Assembly (NCBI GenBank): GCA_014529385.2
Contig: CM043944.1
Coordinates: forward strand, 167,597,740-167,661,739
Reading direction: 5' to 3'
Length of the DNA stretch: 64,000 bases
From: Adiantum capillus-veneris
Taxonomy: Eukaryota; Streptophyta; Polypodiopsida; Polypodiales; Pteridaceae
Shown: piece after piece, positions 23,384 to 37,751 of the stretch
Numbering within the stretch: the stretch's first letter is position 1
Layout: every line of letters begins with the position of its first letter
Made by a program: the position numbers and the translations under genes
Notes under the pieces: model-generated
Databases searched by the model: none
Told to the model about the DNA's origin: nothing
Seen by the model: only the letters and a program-made list of their open reading frames with translations

Positions 23384-23572
23384 AATGGAAGCTTGAGACA
23401 AGAGGAATGTATCCTAGAAAGGGACTGTACAGACGAAGTCTACATACCAGAACCCTTTCCAAAACATTTATTTGAACCATTTGAGTGGAATCAAATCTTA
23501 ACGACAATGGATGTATATGTGAAAACGTCTCGATTTTGTAATGAGGATGGCTAAGACATAATTCCCATCCAA

Positions 23573-24408
23573 ATGATGTCAGTCCTTAACATTGAAAACA
23601 AGGATGAGGAAACAAAGGACTTGATGAAAGCTCAACAAGTCTTTTTTGACCTCTATTACGATGCAACTGATGAGTTGGATGAACACTCGGCTAACTCCAA
23701 AGATTCGGGATCCGAAAAAGAACATATGAGAGCTCTTAAGGGGAAGGGAGGAAAAGTTTTTTGACTTTCCAAACCAGAAATCAAAATGACAAAAATGGTA
23801 TAGAAAAAAGAGGGACACTAAAATTGTGAAAGCACAACCTATGCCATCACTCTCCAGTAAAACACAATTCCTGATGCAGATAGAAGAACATTCAGCTACC
23901 TTAGATGATTCAGGGTCAGAAAAAGAACATGTGAGACATCAGCTACTCTTGAAACGAGGGGAGGAAAAGTTTTTTGAATTTCCTAACCAAAAACCGAGAA
24001 GACAAAAATGGTATAGACAAAAAAGAGACAACAAAAACGTGAAAATTAGACCTATGCCATCAGTCTCCAGTAGAACACAATTCTTGATACATATCAATGC
24101 ACATGATTGTGTCAAGGACAAACTCACTGGCAGATATACTTTGAATGAAAATCCAAAAAACATCGAGAAAAACAAGGAAGGATACTCAAGATAAACCAAA
24201 GATACAGGACAAAGAGCCAACCATTACACGAGTTGAGCGGAAAAAGAAATATCAAGAGTTAAAAAAAGCTCTAAAGGATATATATACGACTGAAATGGAA
24301 ACCACAGAAGAGGATAGTAAAGATTTAATGAGTGTTACATCCCATTACAAGAAGTATAATCTCCAAGATCAAAAAATCATAGTTGAACAACCTGTTAGGG
24401 AATTATGA
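23573..24408 (+). pseudogene. Protease-to-reverse-transcriptase linker of element B with a roughly 210-bp tandem repeat
   Basis: Two imperfect units repeat between about 23690 and 24070, with DSGSEKEHMR and DSGSEKEHVR at 204 bp distance and a GGKVF/GEEKFF match. The words ATGCCATCACTCTCC (23841) and ATGCCATCAGTCTCC (24054) are 213 bp apart. The segments are charged and partly open with frameshifts. Confidence 0.7.
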
Positions 24409-24479
24409 AAACAAGGTGACTCCTATGAAGGGCCCGAAAATGCAAAAAGGGTAGATCTGGCTGAACCAGGAGAAGAGCC

Positions 24480-25430
24480 TAGACCTACTTACATTGCAAA
24501 TGACCTAACAGAAGAAGAAGAAGAGATTTTATTGAGCTTACTGAAAGAATACCAATATATTTTTGCTTGGTCTTACAAGGATCTCAAGAGTGTTGATCCA
24601 GAAATCTGTCAACATACCATACCCATGAGAGATGATGTGAAACCATGTAGACAAAGACCATACACATACAATGAAACATTTTCCAGGAAGATCAAAGAAG
24701 AGATTGAAAAACTAAACATTAGGAAGAGAAAGGGGTCTAGGAGGGCCTCTTTGTTTGGCAGTTTAAGGAAGTCAAACCTTAGTATTAAAAAAGTAATCAA
24801 AGGACAACTTTTGAATTCAAACAGGCAAAACAACTAGTTTATTTGAATTCAAAGTTTTCCCCCAAAATGGAATTTAAAATCTAGTGGGTAAAAGCACATC
24901 ATGTAGCATATCTATGGAAAGAGCTCAATGCGTAGATTACAAATCTATTATCTCCGCTCAAATTGAAGATCATATGTGGGAGTTATGGAAGGCCGAAAAA
25001 TCATAAAATTATCCACCTCCTTTTCGGGTGGGAAAGTGCATCCTTTGACCAGTCTTGCACATCTCTTACACACCCACCATTCTTCCACACATGGCATACA
25101 CCTATTCGTCAAAATGTTAATCACCTCCATAACCTCATGGCAAATAAAGAGGCCCTCCTACACCCCATCCTCTTCCTAATGGGAAGCCGAATTCATTTAC
25201 AAAATTGAACACACAGATTGGGTGTCTCCAATTGTGGTAGTACCCAAGAAAAATGGAAAACTAAGAGTGTGTGTCAACCTCAAGAAAGTGAATGCAGCTA
25301 CCATTAGAGACAACTTTCCTCTTCTAATCATTGAGCATGTTTTAGAACGAGTTGCAGGAAAAGAAGCTTACAGCTTCTTAGATGGCTTTTCGGGATACAA
25401 TCACCTTTTGGTTGAGCCAAAATCATGTAG
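24480..25430 (+). pseudogene. Reverse transcriptase N-terminal half of element B, split by an insertion
   Basis: The left part (to 24717) encodes EYQYIFAWSYKDLKSVDPEI, HTIPMRDDVKPCRQRPY and KIKEEIEKL, the usual lead-in to gypsy reverse transcriptase. The right part (25181 on) encodes the FIYKIEHTDWVSPIVVVPKK segment, then GKLRVCVNLKKVN, YSFLDGFSGYNHLL, with the first catalytic Asp. The sequence leaves the family after LLVEP; fingers and first-Asp motif are present, but the YxDD motif and everything after it are missing. Confidence 0.88.
24718..25180. mobile_element. 463-bp foldback (MITE-like) insertion in reverse transcriptase
   Basis: The insert is bounded by terminal inverted repeats of about 43 bp with around 5 mismatches. 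Both start ATTAGGAAGAG and contain GTAGGAGGGCCTCTTT or CTAGGAGGGCCTCTTT. It interrupts a domain whose two halves align with gypsy reverse transcriptase on either side. No transposase is encoded. The target duplication is ambiguous (TA is possible), so the superfamily is not assigned. Confidence 0.8.
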
Positions 25431-25700
25431 GTGTCTTGTTGATTAATGTCCTTGATGTTCAAAACTCACGTATAAATTATGAAGACTCAAAAAAAATTGA
25501 CAAAATTCAAATTCCATGCAAGACAATGCAAAAATCATGATATTTTCTCTGACTTAAACCTTGGTGATTTTTTCAAAGTGTTGATCACATGGTCTTCATG
25601 TTCACTACTTCTATTGGCCCTGGATTTGGTTTGGTGTGATATGGATAAGAGGTTTATTCGCAGTCGAGGTTTCAGTCTTTTGCTTCAAGTGTCTATCCCT
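25431..25700. other. Short noncoding stretch with one leader-type palindrome
   Basis: Sequence unrelated to the reverse transcriptase begins here. A 22-base imperfect palindrome with arm TGCAAAAATC lies at 25527-25548, the same family as copies at 36584 and 36874. A CTTGGTGATTTT phrase (about 25558) also occurs in element B's leader. Confidence 0.5.
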
Positions 25701-28700
25701 ATGGTTGATGTGGATTTGACCATCTGAAGATCATGTAGAAGACAATCCAATACATGATGGGCTGCCCCCTCATGGCCGCACCGAGTACTCAACTTCAATT
25801 CGCCAAGAAGCCACACCTAGGATGCGACAGTATTGGGCCATGACAAAACGAGAAAGCTGTCAAAGGAAAAGAGAACGTGATGCATCATGCTTGTCAATGC
25901 CAGAATATATGAGTACAGTTTGCACAACAATGGTGGTTTGCTGACAAGAAGCTACAAAAGGCATGAATTGTGAAGCTAAGAAAGCCACCTTTTAATTGCT
26001 TTTAGAGAAGCCAAATTTTCGACGGTTGCACCATGGAGTAGAGAAATCTATACTCTCCAACATATAGGGTACAATCACAAAATTCAAAGCATCCTTGTCT
26101 GAAGAGGAGCTGAAACTTAAAAGGGCTTTATGCATGATGCTGGTGAATAGCAAAGGGGATCCATCAAGGTCTATAAGCAATTCGGAGATGGCGAGGTTCA
26201 CAGGGCTGCATCGACGAAATTTTGCAGCAGCTAATGAGCAATTAGAATAGGCTGAGGCGGGAGCATTTCCATTGCAATTATGCCAACGCCAAGAGCCTCA
26301 AAGTCGTTGCATCACACAGGAGATAAGAGACAATTTTTTTGCTTTTTGGCAAACGAAGACGCGAGTGTCGCTAAACAAAAAGGATGTGTGCCGGAAACAT
26401 CTGGGACGAAAATCTTACATTAAGCATCCAATACATTTTCCTGACGAGTCACAGGTATGCTCTGAAAATGCTTGAATTATTTTGTTCTCTTGTATGCAAT
26501 AGTATAGGTACCATGCGTACATAGGTAGTAACTACATATAGGTAGTATTACATCAAGTATAATGTTGTCTATCAAGCCCGAGAGGTGTGTAGGCTCCAAA
26601 AGGTAATCTTTTGATACTTCTGGAGGACTAGCATTCATGATGGGAGTACCTCAAGTATACATAAAAGCAATAAAAGGTGCTTTGGGGCAAGCTGCATAGA
26701 CTCTTCAATACTACCAAATTTTCTATATGTTATTTTGTAGGTGAATATTAGCTTGAAGATTACCTTGAGTACCTACATGTAGATGGTAGTAATATTTTCC
26801 TGTCTCACAGGGGTTGGTGCTCAAAAGCACCAATGTAAACTCATAAGTCCTATTTGGGTACTTTTGGATGACCAATGTACATTCAATGGTAGTTTAAAAC
26901 AACCTTTGTGAACTCATAGATCCTTTATAACCATGCATGTATACTATTAGGTCCTCTTAGGGTACTTGGAATCTTCAAAGGTACCTTGAGATTAGGTTCA
27001 AGCTACCATGAGACCAAACATGTACTTCCAAAATACCAAATCTAGGTATAGGTACTTTAGAGGTAGTCTTTGTGGTGCTTATTAAAGTACCAATTGCAGG
27101 GGCTTAGGTACTTTGCAAAATTTGATACTTCTTAAAGCTAGCATGAGACCAAACATGTACTTCCAAAATACCAAATCTAGGTATATAGGTACTTTATAGG
27201 TAGTCTTTATGGTGCTTATTAAAGTACCAATTGCAGAGGCTTAGGTACTTTGTAGAAATTGATACTTCTTAAAGTACCATCTACACTGTCCAAGGTACTT
27301 TAGTACCTAATGAAAGGTCTAGGAAAGTACCATGTTAGGTAGAAAATTCAAGTTACAATGACTTTGACCTTGTTTTGACTACAGGTTTTGATGAGATTTA
27401 CTTTTCATTGGACAGGTGGAGCTCTATAGGAGATTCCAAATGCAGTATTCACACATCAAGATCTCTCTCAGATGTTTTGAGGGATTGAAGCCTTGGTTTG
27501 TTCACAAGTTGAAGGATTTTGTTTCTATATTGCTCACATACAAATGATATACATCAAAGAAGCATTCAACCAGATGAGACAAAACAAGACAGGAGTGTAC
27601 AGTGAAGGGTGTGGCTGCAGTTGTGATATATGCTTCACAGAAGAGGTCCTAGGAAAGTGTGGAGCTACTACATACACGCATAGTAGCATCAACAACTTGG
27701 ATGAGATGGTATTATGTCCAAAGCCAGATGAGTCTACGTTTCATAAACTGTCTTGCTTGAAGGGAGAATGTGATCAAAGCGGTAAGTGCTCTGTCCAAGA
27801 GAAAAATATGAAAATGCATTCCAGATTTGAGTAAACGTGTTTGAAGACATTGCGTCATCCCATCAAGAAGGCAAGAAGCGCAAGGATCTACTGGTCAAGG
27901 AGATGGGATGCAAGGACTTTACATCCTTCCTTGAAAATCATCTAACCATCTACATCAAACACAATTTTATTGCCAGGTGGAAATCTCAACGATTCAAAGA
28001 CAGCATTCAAAGGTTTCCTAGAAACGTGGTAGTCTCTGTTATAGACTTTGCTGAAAATTACTCTTTCAAGGAGCAAAATGAAATCCAATCAATGCATTGG
28101 TACTCTTCACAAGTCACCATCTTGGTGCACATCACTTATGTTCGGGACGAGGCTGACAGGGTCTTAAAATATATACATTTTTACATATCTGATGACAAAG
28201 AGCATGACACATTGTTTGTATAACATTGTATGCAAGTTCATAATGTGTGGCTATAGGAGCAAGGTTTCAACTTCTTGATGTGGCATTGGGTCTAGTCAGA
28301 TGGATGTGCTGCTCAATTCAAGGCATCTATACCATTTTTCTTTGTGTCAAGGTATGCTAGCTTCCTTTGACTCTTAAACAAGCGTGCGAGTTTTGTGTTC
28401 TTTCCTAGTCTTTGAGACGTGTGATTGATCTAGGTACTACTCTTTGGCTGGCATTGAGATGCTATGGAGTTTTTTTGCATCGGGCCATGGCAAAGGAGAG
28501 CATGATGGGGTTGGTGCTATCGTCAAAAGGGCTCTTACACATGAGAAATTGAAACCTGATGCTTTGCACATGAAGTTTGCCAAGGATGTGGTCAATTTCT
28601 TGAAACATAAATTTCATGATGAAAACACCCAGTCAGAGGTGACTCGAATTTTTTGGGATGTCGAAGCGGCTGATGTACCTAGGGAGAGGAAATGGAATTG

Positions 28701-29630
28701 CAAGCAAGTGGAAGGGTCACACTCATTGTATTGTGTGAATGGACACTCTAGGAATGCCAAGTGTGCACTACGCTACAACTCTCTCATGTTTTTGTTTGTT
28801 GTATGTCACAACGCTGGAGGCGATGCCTTAACAACACACACATCGAGAACTGGAAGCCCGAGGAGGTCACCTAATAAAAATGTAACCTATCACGTGAGTT
28901 CAACAGAAGGGTATTTAAAGTTCTTGAAACTTACATAAATATATATACAGAATAATATTATTTTTTCAAATTTGAAGAAAACTTACAGATTTTGAAAGAA
29001 AAGGGTACACTATATTCTTAACAAAATTCACAGATAAGGGGTTTTACAAACATGTCTTGAACGCACGTGATATGGTAGTTTTACACATAGTGAAACCCCC
29101 GAGACTGGAATTACATCAGCATCGAACCCTTGGATGGCAGTGATGGAGAAAGCGATCAATCAAGTGACAACGAAGGATCAGATTTGCCGATGTATGGTGG
29201 ACATCACGATGCAATCAGTGATGCTCTGTGTGTAGGTGACAACTTTGCCATGAATGCAAACGAAGATGGAGCAGACTTCTACCTCTTGAGGTGCTCAAAG
29301 GAGAAATACAAAACAGCACGAGCGCTAAGAGATTCTTGGGACAATTGCATTTTTCCAAATTCATATCTGGTTGAGGGATACTACTATGAGCTAGTTGATG
29401 GTACCAAGGATGTTTATTACTGAATGGTCAAAAGTGTTGTTGGCATCGCACTTGGTTCGATCCATCAAGATACCCTTGGAACCCTTACATGGTGAGCCAC
29501 ATAAGTTCAGATTATCTATAGAAGGTTATGAAAATGTGTACAACAGCATGCCAAGGGTCTTGAAGGTCTTTCTATATTGGTACCTGATTAATAGTTCTTT
29601 TGCTACAATTACTGTTCATTGTATTTGAGT
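25700..29630 (+). pseudogene. DDE/D-like transposon protein, copy 1, multi-exon, decayed
   Basis: A coding frame runs from about 25700 to 26454 with four or five stops: a basic part (RKRERD), SEEELKLKRALCMMLVNSKG, EMARFTGLHRRNF and TRVSLNKKDVCRKHLG. An intron (26455-27415) is followed by VELYRRFQMQYSHIKISLRC and GLKPWFVHKLKD. After a frameshift come a Cys-rich part (CGCSCDICF, LKGECDQSGKC), VIDFAENYSFKEQNEIQSMH, then WHWV-stop-SDGCAAQFKASIPFFFVSR. A second intron (28352-28433) precedes WSFFASGHGKGEHDGVGAIV. The last open part (29130-29423) is acidic, then DGADFYLLRCSKEKYKTARA. The Asp in DFAENY, the Asp in SDG and the HGKG-DG block resemble an RNase H-like DDE/D core. From memory, uncharacterised repeat-linked proteins in animals share these blocks. 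Nuclease or transposase activity is inferred only. Confidence 0.65.
26455..27415 (+). repeat. Intron of DDE-like copy 1, rich in GGTACTTT motifs
   Basis: The donor is CACAG|GTATGC and the acceptor GGACAG|GTGGAG. Many copies of GGTACTTT or AAAGTACC occur. A segment of about 136 bp (from GAGACCAAACATGTACTTCC) is duplicated in tandem at about 27010 and 27146. Confidence 0.7.
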
Positions 29631-30302
29631 CCTCCAAAAACACATAATCACAAATGTAGCCTCCTGATTCTTACTTTTATCTTTTTGCAACATAACATTA
29701 AATTTGGTACTTTAAGTACTATAGTTCAGGTTTCAAGCACTTTACTGCTTGTTCAGGGACTTATAGGGGGTATCTAGGTAGTCTTAAAGTACCAATCACA
29801 GGTTCTAAGTGCATGTTCTTCATTGTAAAAGTGTGCAGATTAGGTACTTTAAGTATCATGAATGCACTATATCTGTAAATTTGGTACTCTAAGTACAGTC
29901 TCCCAGCATTGTCACATGTATTTGTCTAATGCCGGAACATTAACTTTGGAGCCTTCATTTGCCTATCTCACACACCATCCACAGCCACAACCAAGCACAC
30001 ACTACCCACAAAATAAATTGAGTCCAAAACGACAATAGTGAAATAATGGAATAATTATAAATTCAATTTTTGTGTTGCCGACTAGTTACATGTTAGGCAG
30101 TCAGTACAGAGGCATTCTGAATGTTTCCAAAAGAAACATACCTCATGAGAAGTAGGCATATACATGGATTTGTGGAGAGTGTTAGCTTACAAATAGGTAG
30201 TTGTAATGACAAGTCTGCTTATACAAGGGGTTGCTACAAAACTTGGCTTCACAAAATTACATAAGTTCTTTACAAATACACCACTACATGACAATGTAGA
30301 GA
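29631..30302. other. Spacer between two convergent pseudogenes
   Basis: No coding motif was found. Several AAGTAC/GGTACTTTAAGTA motifs (29700-29900) link it in composition to the intron of the gene on its left and to 32.7-34.1 kb on its right. Confidence 0.5.
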
Positions 30303-31345
30303 CACTAGCGTTTAAAGAGCATTGGCATCAATTGTGGCCCTTTCAAGTATTGTTCATAACTGGTCATCTTTCCACCACGCCGAAGTACAGCTTTAACATA
30401 GTCTTCCTCCAATGTAGGCTTCACATTATTGAAGGTGACAGCTTCGGCTGACCGATCTATAGCATCACGCCATTTCACAAGAGCCTCCTTCATGACCCTG
30501 GACAAGCAGTCACTACGCCGCTCCTCTAGGCTAGGTACAATGATTTAGGAATCCGGAGGATTATAATGGCATTTATAAAAACTGTTGTCAATCAATAGCA
30601 CATTGCTCGCATCGTATCGTCGAACCACCTTCAGAAAATTTTTCAAATTCTTGAAAAAAACTGGTTTTCCACCTGCCATGGAGAATGTGGCTACATCACA
30701 TAGCTATTGTCCTGACCATCCACTGAAGTAGTCACAAATCCCCTCAAAACCTGTAGAGACTATTCTGTCCACTCTTTATAGCATTGTTGAACTGCAGATG
30801 TAAATATTTTTCCAGCCCATAGCCCAAGCTAAGAACTATTTTGCATCCTTGGGAACAAAGAGGTACCTGAAAACTACAACAATTCCCACTCGGTGGCCAT
30901 GCATAAATCATACATATAGCAAAAATTCTGAAAAAGGCTCAATCAACCTGTCCCTCGACTCTTGAATGAGGTCGAATGCAGTAGTTTCCAAATCAGGAGG
31001 GTCAGATTTAAACCGTGAAGCACAGAGAACACCATTAATATCAAACACTAATGCTGGTCGTGTAGGGTTATCAAATAGAAATGATGTGATTGTGCTTGGA
31101 ACATAGGGCAGTGGATCTCTGATGATTATTATTTCCTCGACAGGCAGTTTGAGAGTCCCCTTTTCTTTGGTATCTCTGTAAAAGACATGGTTGCAAATTG
31201 AAAAGGAATAGACTAAGCACCTTTCGAACATTGTACAAACGGGATCATTATAAATAAAGCAAAAAAGACAAATGGAGGCCAACATAAAATTCACATTTGT
31301 ATTCCAAAAGCAAGAATGAAAGATTCTTGACATTACAAGAGAGTG
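30303..31345 (-). pseudogene. FCP1/NIF-like (HAD superfamily) phosphatase domain, degenerate
   Basis: Read on the minus strand, the order is RDPLPYVPSTITSFLF, then RPALVFDINGVLCASRF at the position of the HAD motif I (normally DxDx(T/V)), IEPFSEFLLYV, a decayed middle with HRVGIVVVF, then KPVFFKNLKNFLKVVRRY, SNVLLIDNSFYKCHYNPPDS (HAD motif III region) and a C-terminal tail to 30303. Plant FCP1-homology proteins have the same blocks. The second motif-I Asp is Asn-Gly here, and at least three stops or frame changes occur, so activity is unlikely. The end is tail-to-tail with the DDE-like gene. Confidence 0.65.
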
Positions 31346-32719
31346 AAGACACTAAGTGACAAATGTCACAGTTTCTTGCAAACACGAGGCTTTGGGGGGT
31401 TGGAAATAATACTGGGATGTCGGAGGGAAGTACTTTTCATGGGGTACTTCGGGGGAGGTAGTGACTCCGGAACTTCCTTGCTCGTCGCTTTTCCATCTCC
31501 ACGCGAAACCAAGACCTACTCGACTTACACGCAGTTCAGCATGACCATAAGTTACAGAAATGACACTATCAATGAGCTTGAACCTACAAACTTCCTTTAT
31601 GTGCTAAGATGCTTTTCCTGAACAATTCATGCGTAAAGGAGGTCTCATCATCACTCTCATCCTCAGCTTTGTTATATTGCTGCTTTGAACGGCTGATATC
31701 TGCTGCTCGTGCCTTTTTGGATTGTCCAGCTGCACCATAAAGGGGGGACAATATTCAATGCCTATAAGGATCCAAGTCTTGTGGCCAAAACAACTTACCA
31801 TCATCTTGTTTCTTTCACTTCTTTGAGTTCTTCACCATATCACTAAGGAAGACAGGGGAATCTGGATTTGCATCACCGTGAACCATTTTTGCAAGGCTTC
31901 CACTCCCTCTTGCGCTACAGCATCCGTCAAAGTAACATCAGCATCTTCCACTGGTTCAATTACCTTTTGTTTTGGTTCACCTTCTGTCTATTCAGAGGAC
32001 TCCACCTCAACAGCTGGGGTCTTGTCACCTGCCACATGCGAGCCTTCCTCGCCAGCTAGAGTTTTGTCACCTGCCAAGGATGAGCCTTCCCTACCAGCTG
32101 GAGTTGACTGATCAACAAAATGCATGTTTGTGTCCACAGTGGGGGCGTCGGGAGTTGCATCAACATTTTGTATTGGAACCTCAACTGGTAATGTTGCTGC
32201 ATAAGGCATATGACTGGAACCTACCACTACACCACAAAAGTGTGCAAAATAAGTTAAAAGCATTCTTAACAAACTCTAGTAATCAAGGCAGACATGGAGA
32301 ATAAAAAACCAACCATTATGCACAAGCATTGACTTTGCTGATTCCGGAACAATCTGCTTACAGGAGGGGTTGGCACATACTTTCTCTTACGCAACCCATC
32401 CAGCAAAACACAAAGCATGGTATGTATCACCACATGCTAGTGTATACACACACACGACATCGTAACCCACAAAACCTAAACCACATGCAACACAAGCTCC
32501 TAGAACAGTCACTTTGGCATGCAATTGACTCCCATGCTCGCCAGATGTGGGACATAGCAACATTGAATCACCTCTCTTCACTTGCACTAGCAAGATCTCA
32601 CAAAATTTGACTTGAGCAGCACATGTAGCTTCTGATGCTACTAGGTCAAGCAATTTTTTCTGCACCACTAAGGGGAGGTAAATATTAGTCCATCTGTCCA
32701 AGATTAAATAAACTATCAT
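31346..32719 (-). pseudogene. Putative upstream exons of the FCP1-like gene: acidic and basic low-complexity part
   Basis: Minus-strand open segments include a repeated acidic piece (31988-32272: GSSLAGDKTLAGEEGSHVAG), followed by KVIEPVEDADVTLTDAVAQE, and a possible nuclear-localisation and acidic piece around 31625-31720 (KKARAADISRSKQQ, EDESDDETSF). They lie upstream, on the same strand, of the phosphatase-like segment. Exon joins are not certain and the relation rests on order and strand. Confidence 0.4.
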
Positions 32720-34125
32720 GATTACTTATACATATAGTACCAAGGGATATCAAGGGTATGTTGAAACCAGCAATTGCAAGTATTGTCAAAAAAGTAGCAA
32801 GGATACAATGTAGGGACTTATGACAGTACCAAGGATAGGCTCAGAGTACCAATCAAAAGAACTTACCATTGAAGGTACTTTGCAAAAAACTAATAGGTAC
32901 TTTCACAATGTACAAACACATGCATGGTGCTTTGCAAAAAAGACAAATATGTACTTTTACAATGTACAAACACATGCATGGTACTTTGGAAAAAAGTCAT
33001 ATGTACTTTCACAATGTACAAAAACATGCATGGTACTTTGGAAAAAGGCATATGTACTTTCACAATGTACGACCACATGCATGGTACTTTGGAAACAAGA
33101 AATATGTACTTTGAAAGATAAATGAATATAATTTATCAATAAAACTATGACAAGTACTTTAAAATCTACCAAGTAATACAACATTATGTATAAAGAACCT
33201 ATGTGGAACTCATGGAACTTGAAAAAAAGGAATAGGTACTTTGACAGTGTACAAACACATGCATGGTGCTTTGCAAAAAGGCATATATGTACTTTCACAA
33301 TGTACAGACACATGGATGGTACTTTGAAAAAAGGCATATGTAATTTCACAATGTACAAACACATGCATGGTACTTTGAAAAAGAGGCCTATGTACTTTGG
33401 GCCCAAGAAATATGTACTTTGAAAGATAAATGCATATGGTTTCTTAAATAAACCTATGACAGGTACTGTAAATTCTACCAAGTAATACAACAATATGTAC
33501 AAGTACCTATGTAGTACTCATGGTTGCACCTTCAATTTGAACTACCATACAAAAAGCTTCCGTATTAATTAGCTCCAAAAAGTACCTTAAATCATAGTCA
33601 CATACATGGACTTTGTGATTTCCACCAGTATCCCTCATCTTTGTGAAGCAGTGGACAGTAAACTTCCATTGGTGCTTACAAAAAGTACCATGATCTATTC
33701 AATCATTGTCAAATGGTAAATTTTCAGAGCATGACCTATTTGCTACCACCCTAAGCTCTACAAAGCACCAATAATGTCTCATTGGGTACTACAAAAAGTA
33801 CCTATATTATCACATGCACGCAGTGAAATTTGACAGTTCTACCTCGTTTCTACCATCCCTAAGCTTGAGTGAAACATCTATAAGGATCCATTGGTACTTA
33901 TACAAAGTACCATGTCATATTTAACCCTTGTGAAATGGTGGAGTTTAAGTAGTTCTATCTACTTACAGTGCCTTGTTCAGTACCAATAAGACTCCATTGG
34001 CACTTGTAGAAAGTACCATGTGAAACACAATCCCAGTCAAGTGGTGAATATTGAGAGTTGATCTTGTCCACATGGTACTTACACTATCCTTTAAAATACC
34101 TATGGTCCTTAGACATAATGTAAAC
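32720..34125. repeat. Tandem and dispersed GGTACTTT-rich repeats
   Basis: Units of about 53 bp containing CACATGCATGGTACTTTG repeat at 32918, 32972, 33024 and 33075 and again at 33257-33365. The block lies in a larger duplication of about 305 bp (around 32905-33217 and 33218-33523). The rest (33524-34125) has scattered AAAGTACC motifs. Reading frames through the tandem repeats reflect periodicity and were not taken as genes. Confidence 0.8.
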
Positions 34126-36223
<2,098 letters not shown>

Positions 36224-37600
36224 AAAATGATGAATTCTTGAAATGAACCTCCCAAATCTTGGTACACTTAATCAAGTTAATCTAAACTCTCACCCAACGT
36301 GAAAGTACCAAAGTGATCCACCATTTTTTCCTCAAAAACTGACCACCTTTTTATGCTATCACACTCCTACACTGCTGAGAGATTATTCCTTCCTCTACAT
36401 ATCAATTTTGATCCTCTAGCCATGAGTTAGGTCAGTTTCAGTCACTTAGCTCCATCTTTAGCCAGTCGGGAGGGATCTGCATTATCCCCCTATGTGTGAC
36501 AACCTTGAAATGGTTTATAAGGATCTGGTGTGTTATTTATACTACTTTAAATTCCACTATTGGTTGAACTATGGCAATGCTAGTGCAAAAATCGTGATTT
36601 TTTTCCTCACATTGTGCATTTGGCTTCTGAACTTTGTGAAACTCAAGCTTTGCTTCCTATTTAGTGTCTGTAAGCTAGCTGATGTCAAGGCCTTGTATTT
36701 GGGATCTCTTCCATTGGTTGGGATTAAGATTTAGGGTTTGTGTAAGGGAAATGTGTGTCATGAAGCATCCCAACTTTTCCTTACTACAAATCCTCCTTCA
36801 ACAGTGCATTTTACACTTGGTTGGACATGGGGCCAGGTGTACAACTCTCAACTTCATTTAGGTCAAAGAAGTATGCAAAAATCACGAATTTTGCACTACC
36901 AAACATAGAAATGAACTTTTTTTCAATCAAGAAATGATTCATACACCTTTATATACCTATTTCAAACATTTCTATGATGGTTTAGTACTGAACTCCATGT
37001 CATGTGGATCATAGGGCCATTGTGTCCTCCAGAAGGACCCTCCAACTCTGACATTCCATTCCTCAGCTTTGTGTAGTGCAATGCACAAATCCCCATTGCT
37101 TATAAAAAATCTCCTAAAGCTCTTGATAATTTCTCAACCCTTTTACCATTTCCCTGCTACCTTGCATTGATTTTGGTAATTTCCCAAGTTAAATGAGATT
37201 TTCAACTCTGAAACTCTAAAAATCACTTCTTTTGTGCAAGTTTCTTTACCAAAGTTGATTGAATTGATGCCCCTTAAGTTTGGGTTCAATCTTATGACTT
37301 ACAAAAAATTACGGTTTTCTACTGCAAGGTTTTTCTAGCATGCCCAAATTGCATTTTGAAGCTAAAAGAGTGTTAGCCTACTCAAAATTGACCTCAATGT
37401 TGATTTTGTTAGTGTTAACCAATGACGGACGCCTTATCACATTGTTTTGAGTCATGCACCGGGCTTGTTGGTCCTATAGGTGCTTGAGTGATCGACAATG
37501 AGAGGCGCACCACATAGCTCATTTGACAATATTTTTAATTTGAATGGCCAGTGTCAGCGCCCATGTGTGAGTGGACCAAACCCATATAAAAAGACCATTG
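36224..37600. other. Noncoding stretch with retroelement-leader character
   Basis: No gene was seen. Imperfect 22-base palindromes with arm TGCAAAAATC lie at 36584-36605 and 36874-36895 (290 bp apart); a weak copy is near 37300. Spacing and geometry match the leaders of elements A and B, but no LTR or primer site was found nearby. Confidence 0.45.
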
Positions 37601-37685
37601 TGACCTAAATCCCTCATTTTCAAGGGTGCATGCTAAAGAAGAGTGCTCTTGCCCTACCACCATCTCCTTCTCCATTGTATGCTTA

Positions 37686-37688
<3 letters not shown>

Positions 37689-37741
<53 letters not shown>

Positions 37742-37751
37742 CGTGTGCGCT

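Larger units (their letters stand above)
16504..25430 (+). mobile_element. Gypsy element B: 5' LTR to mid-reverse-transcriptase, 3' part missing
   Basis: The order is LTR, primer site, palindromic leader, gag with zinc knuckles, aspartic protease and reverse transcriptase. The last stops at GYNHLLVEP, before the catalytic YxDD motif. RNase H, integrase and the 3' LTR are absent. A foldback insertion (24718-25180) splits the reverse transcriptase. Domain order shows Ty3/gypsy; the leader and primer site suggest an Athila/Tat-like lineage. Confidence 0.88.

Noticed and set aside
24718-25180. Insert in the reverse transcriptase as an intron
   Set aside because: It has 43-bp terminal inverted repeats and no GT-AG ends at the breakpoints, which fits a transposon better.
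19380-25430. Element B as a plant pararetrovirus
   Set aside because: It has an LTR, primer site and gypsy gag-protease-reverse transcriptase order, and no movement or aphid-transmission protein was seen.
32820-33502. Repetitive frames on both strands with MHGTLEK-like or VHCKSTY-like units
   Set aside because: They follow from a 53-bp tandem repeat that is open in several frames and on both strands.
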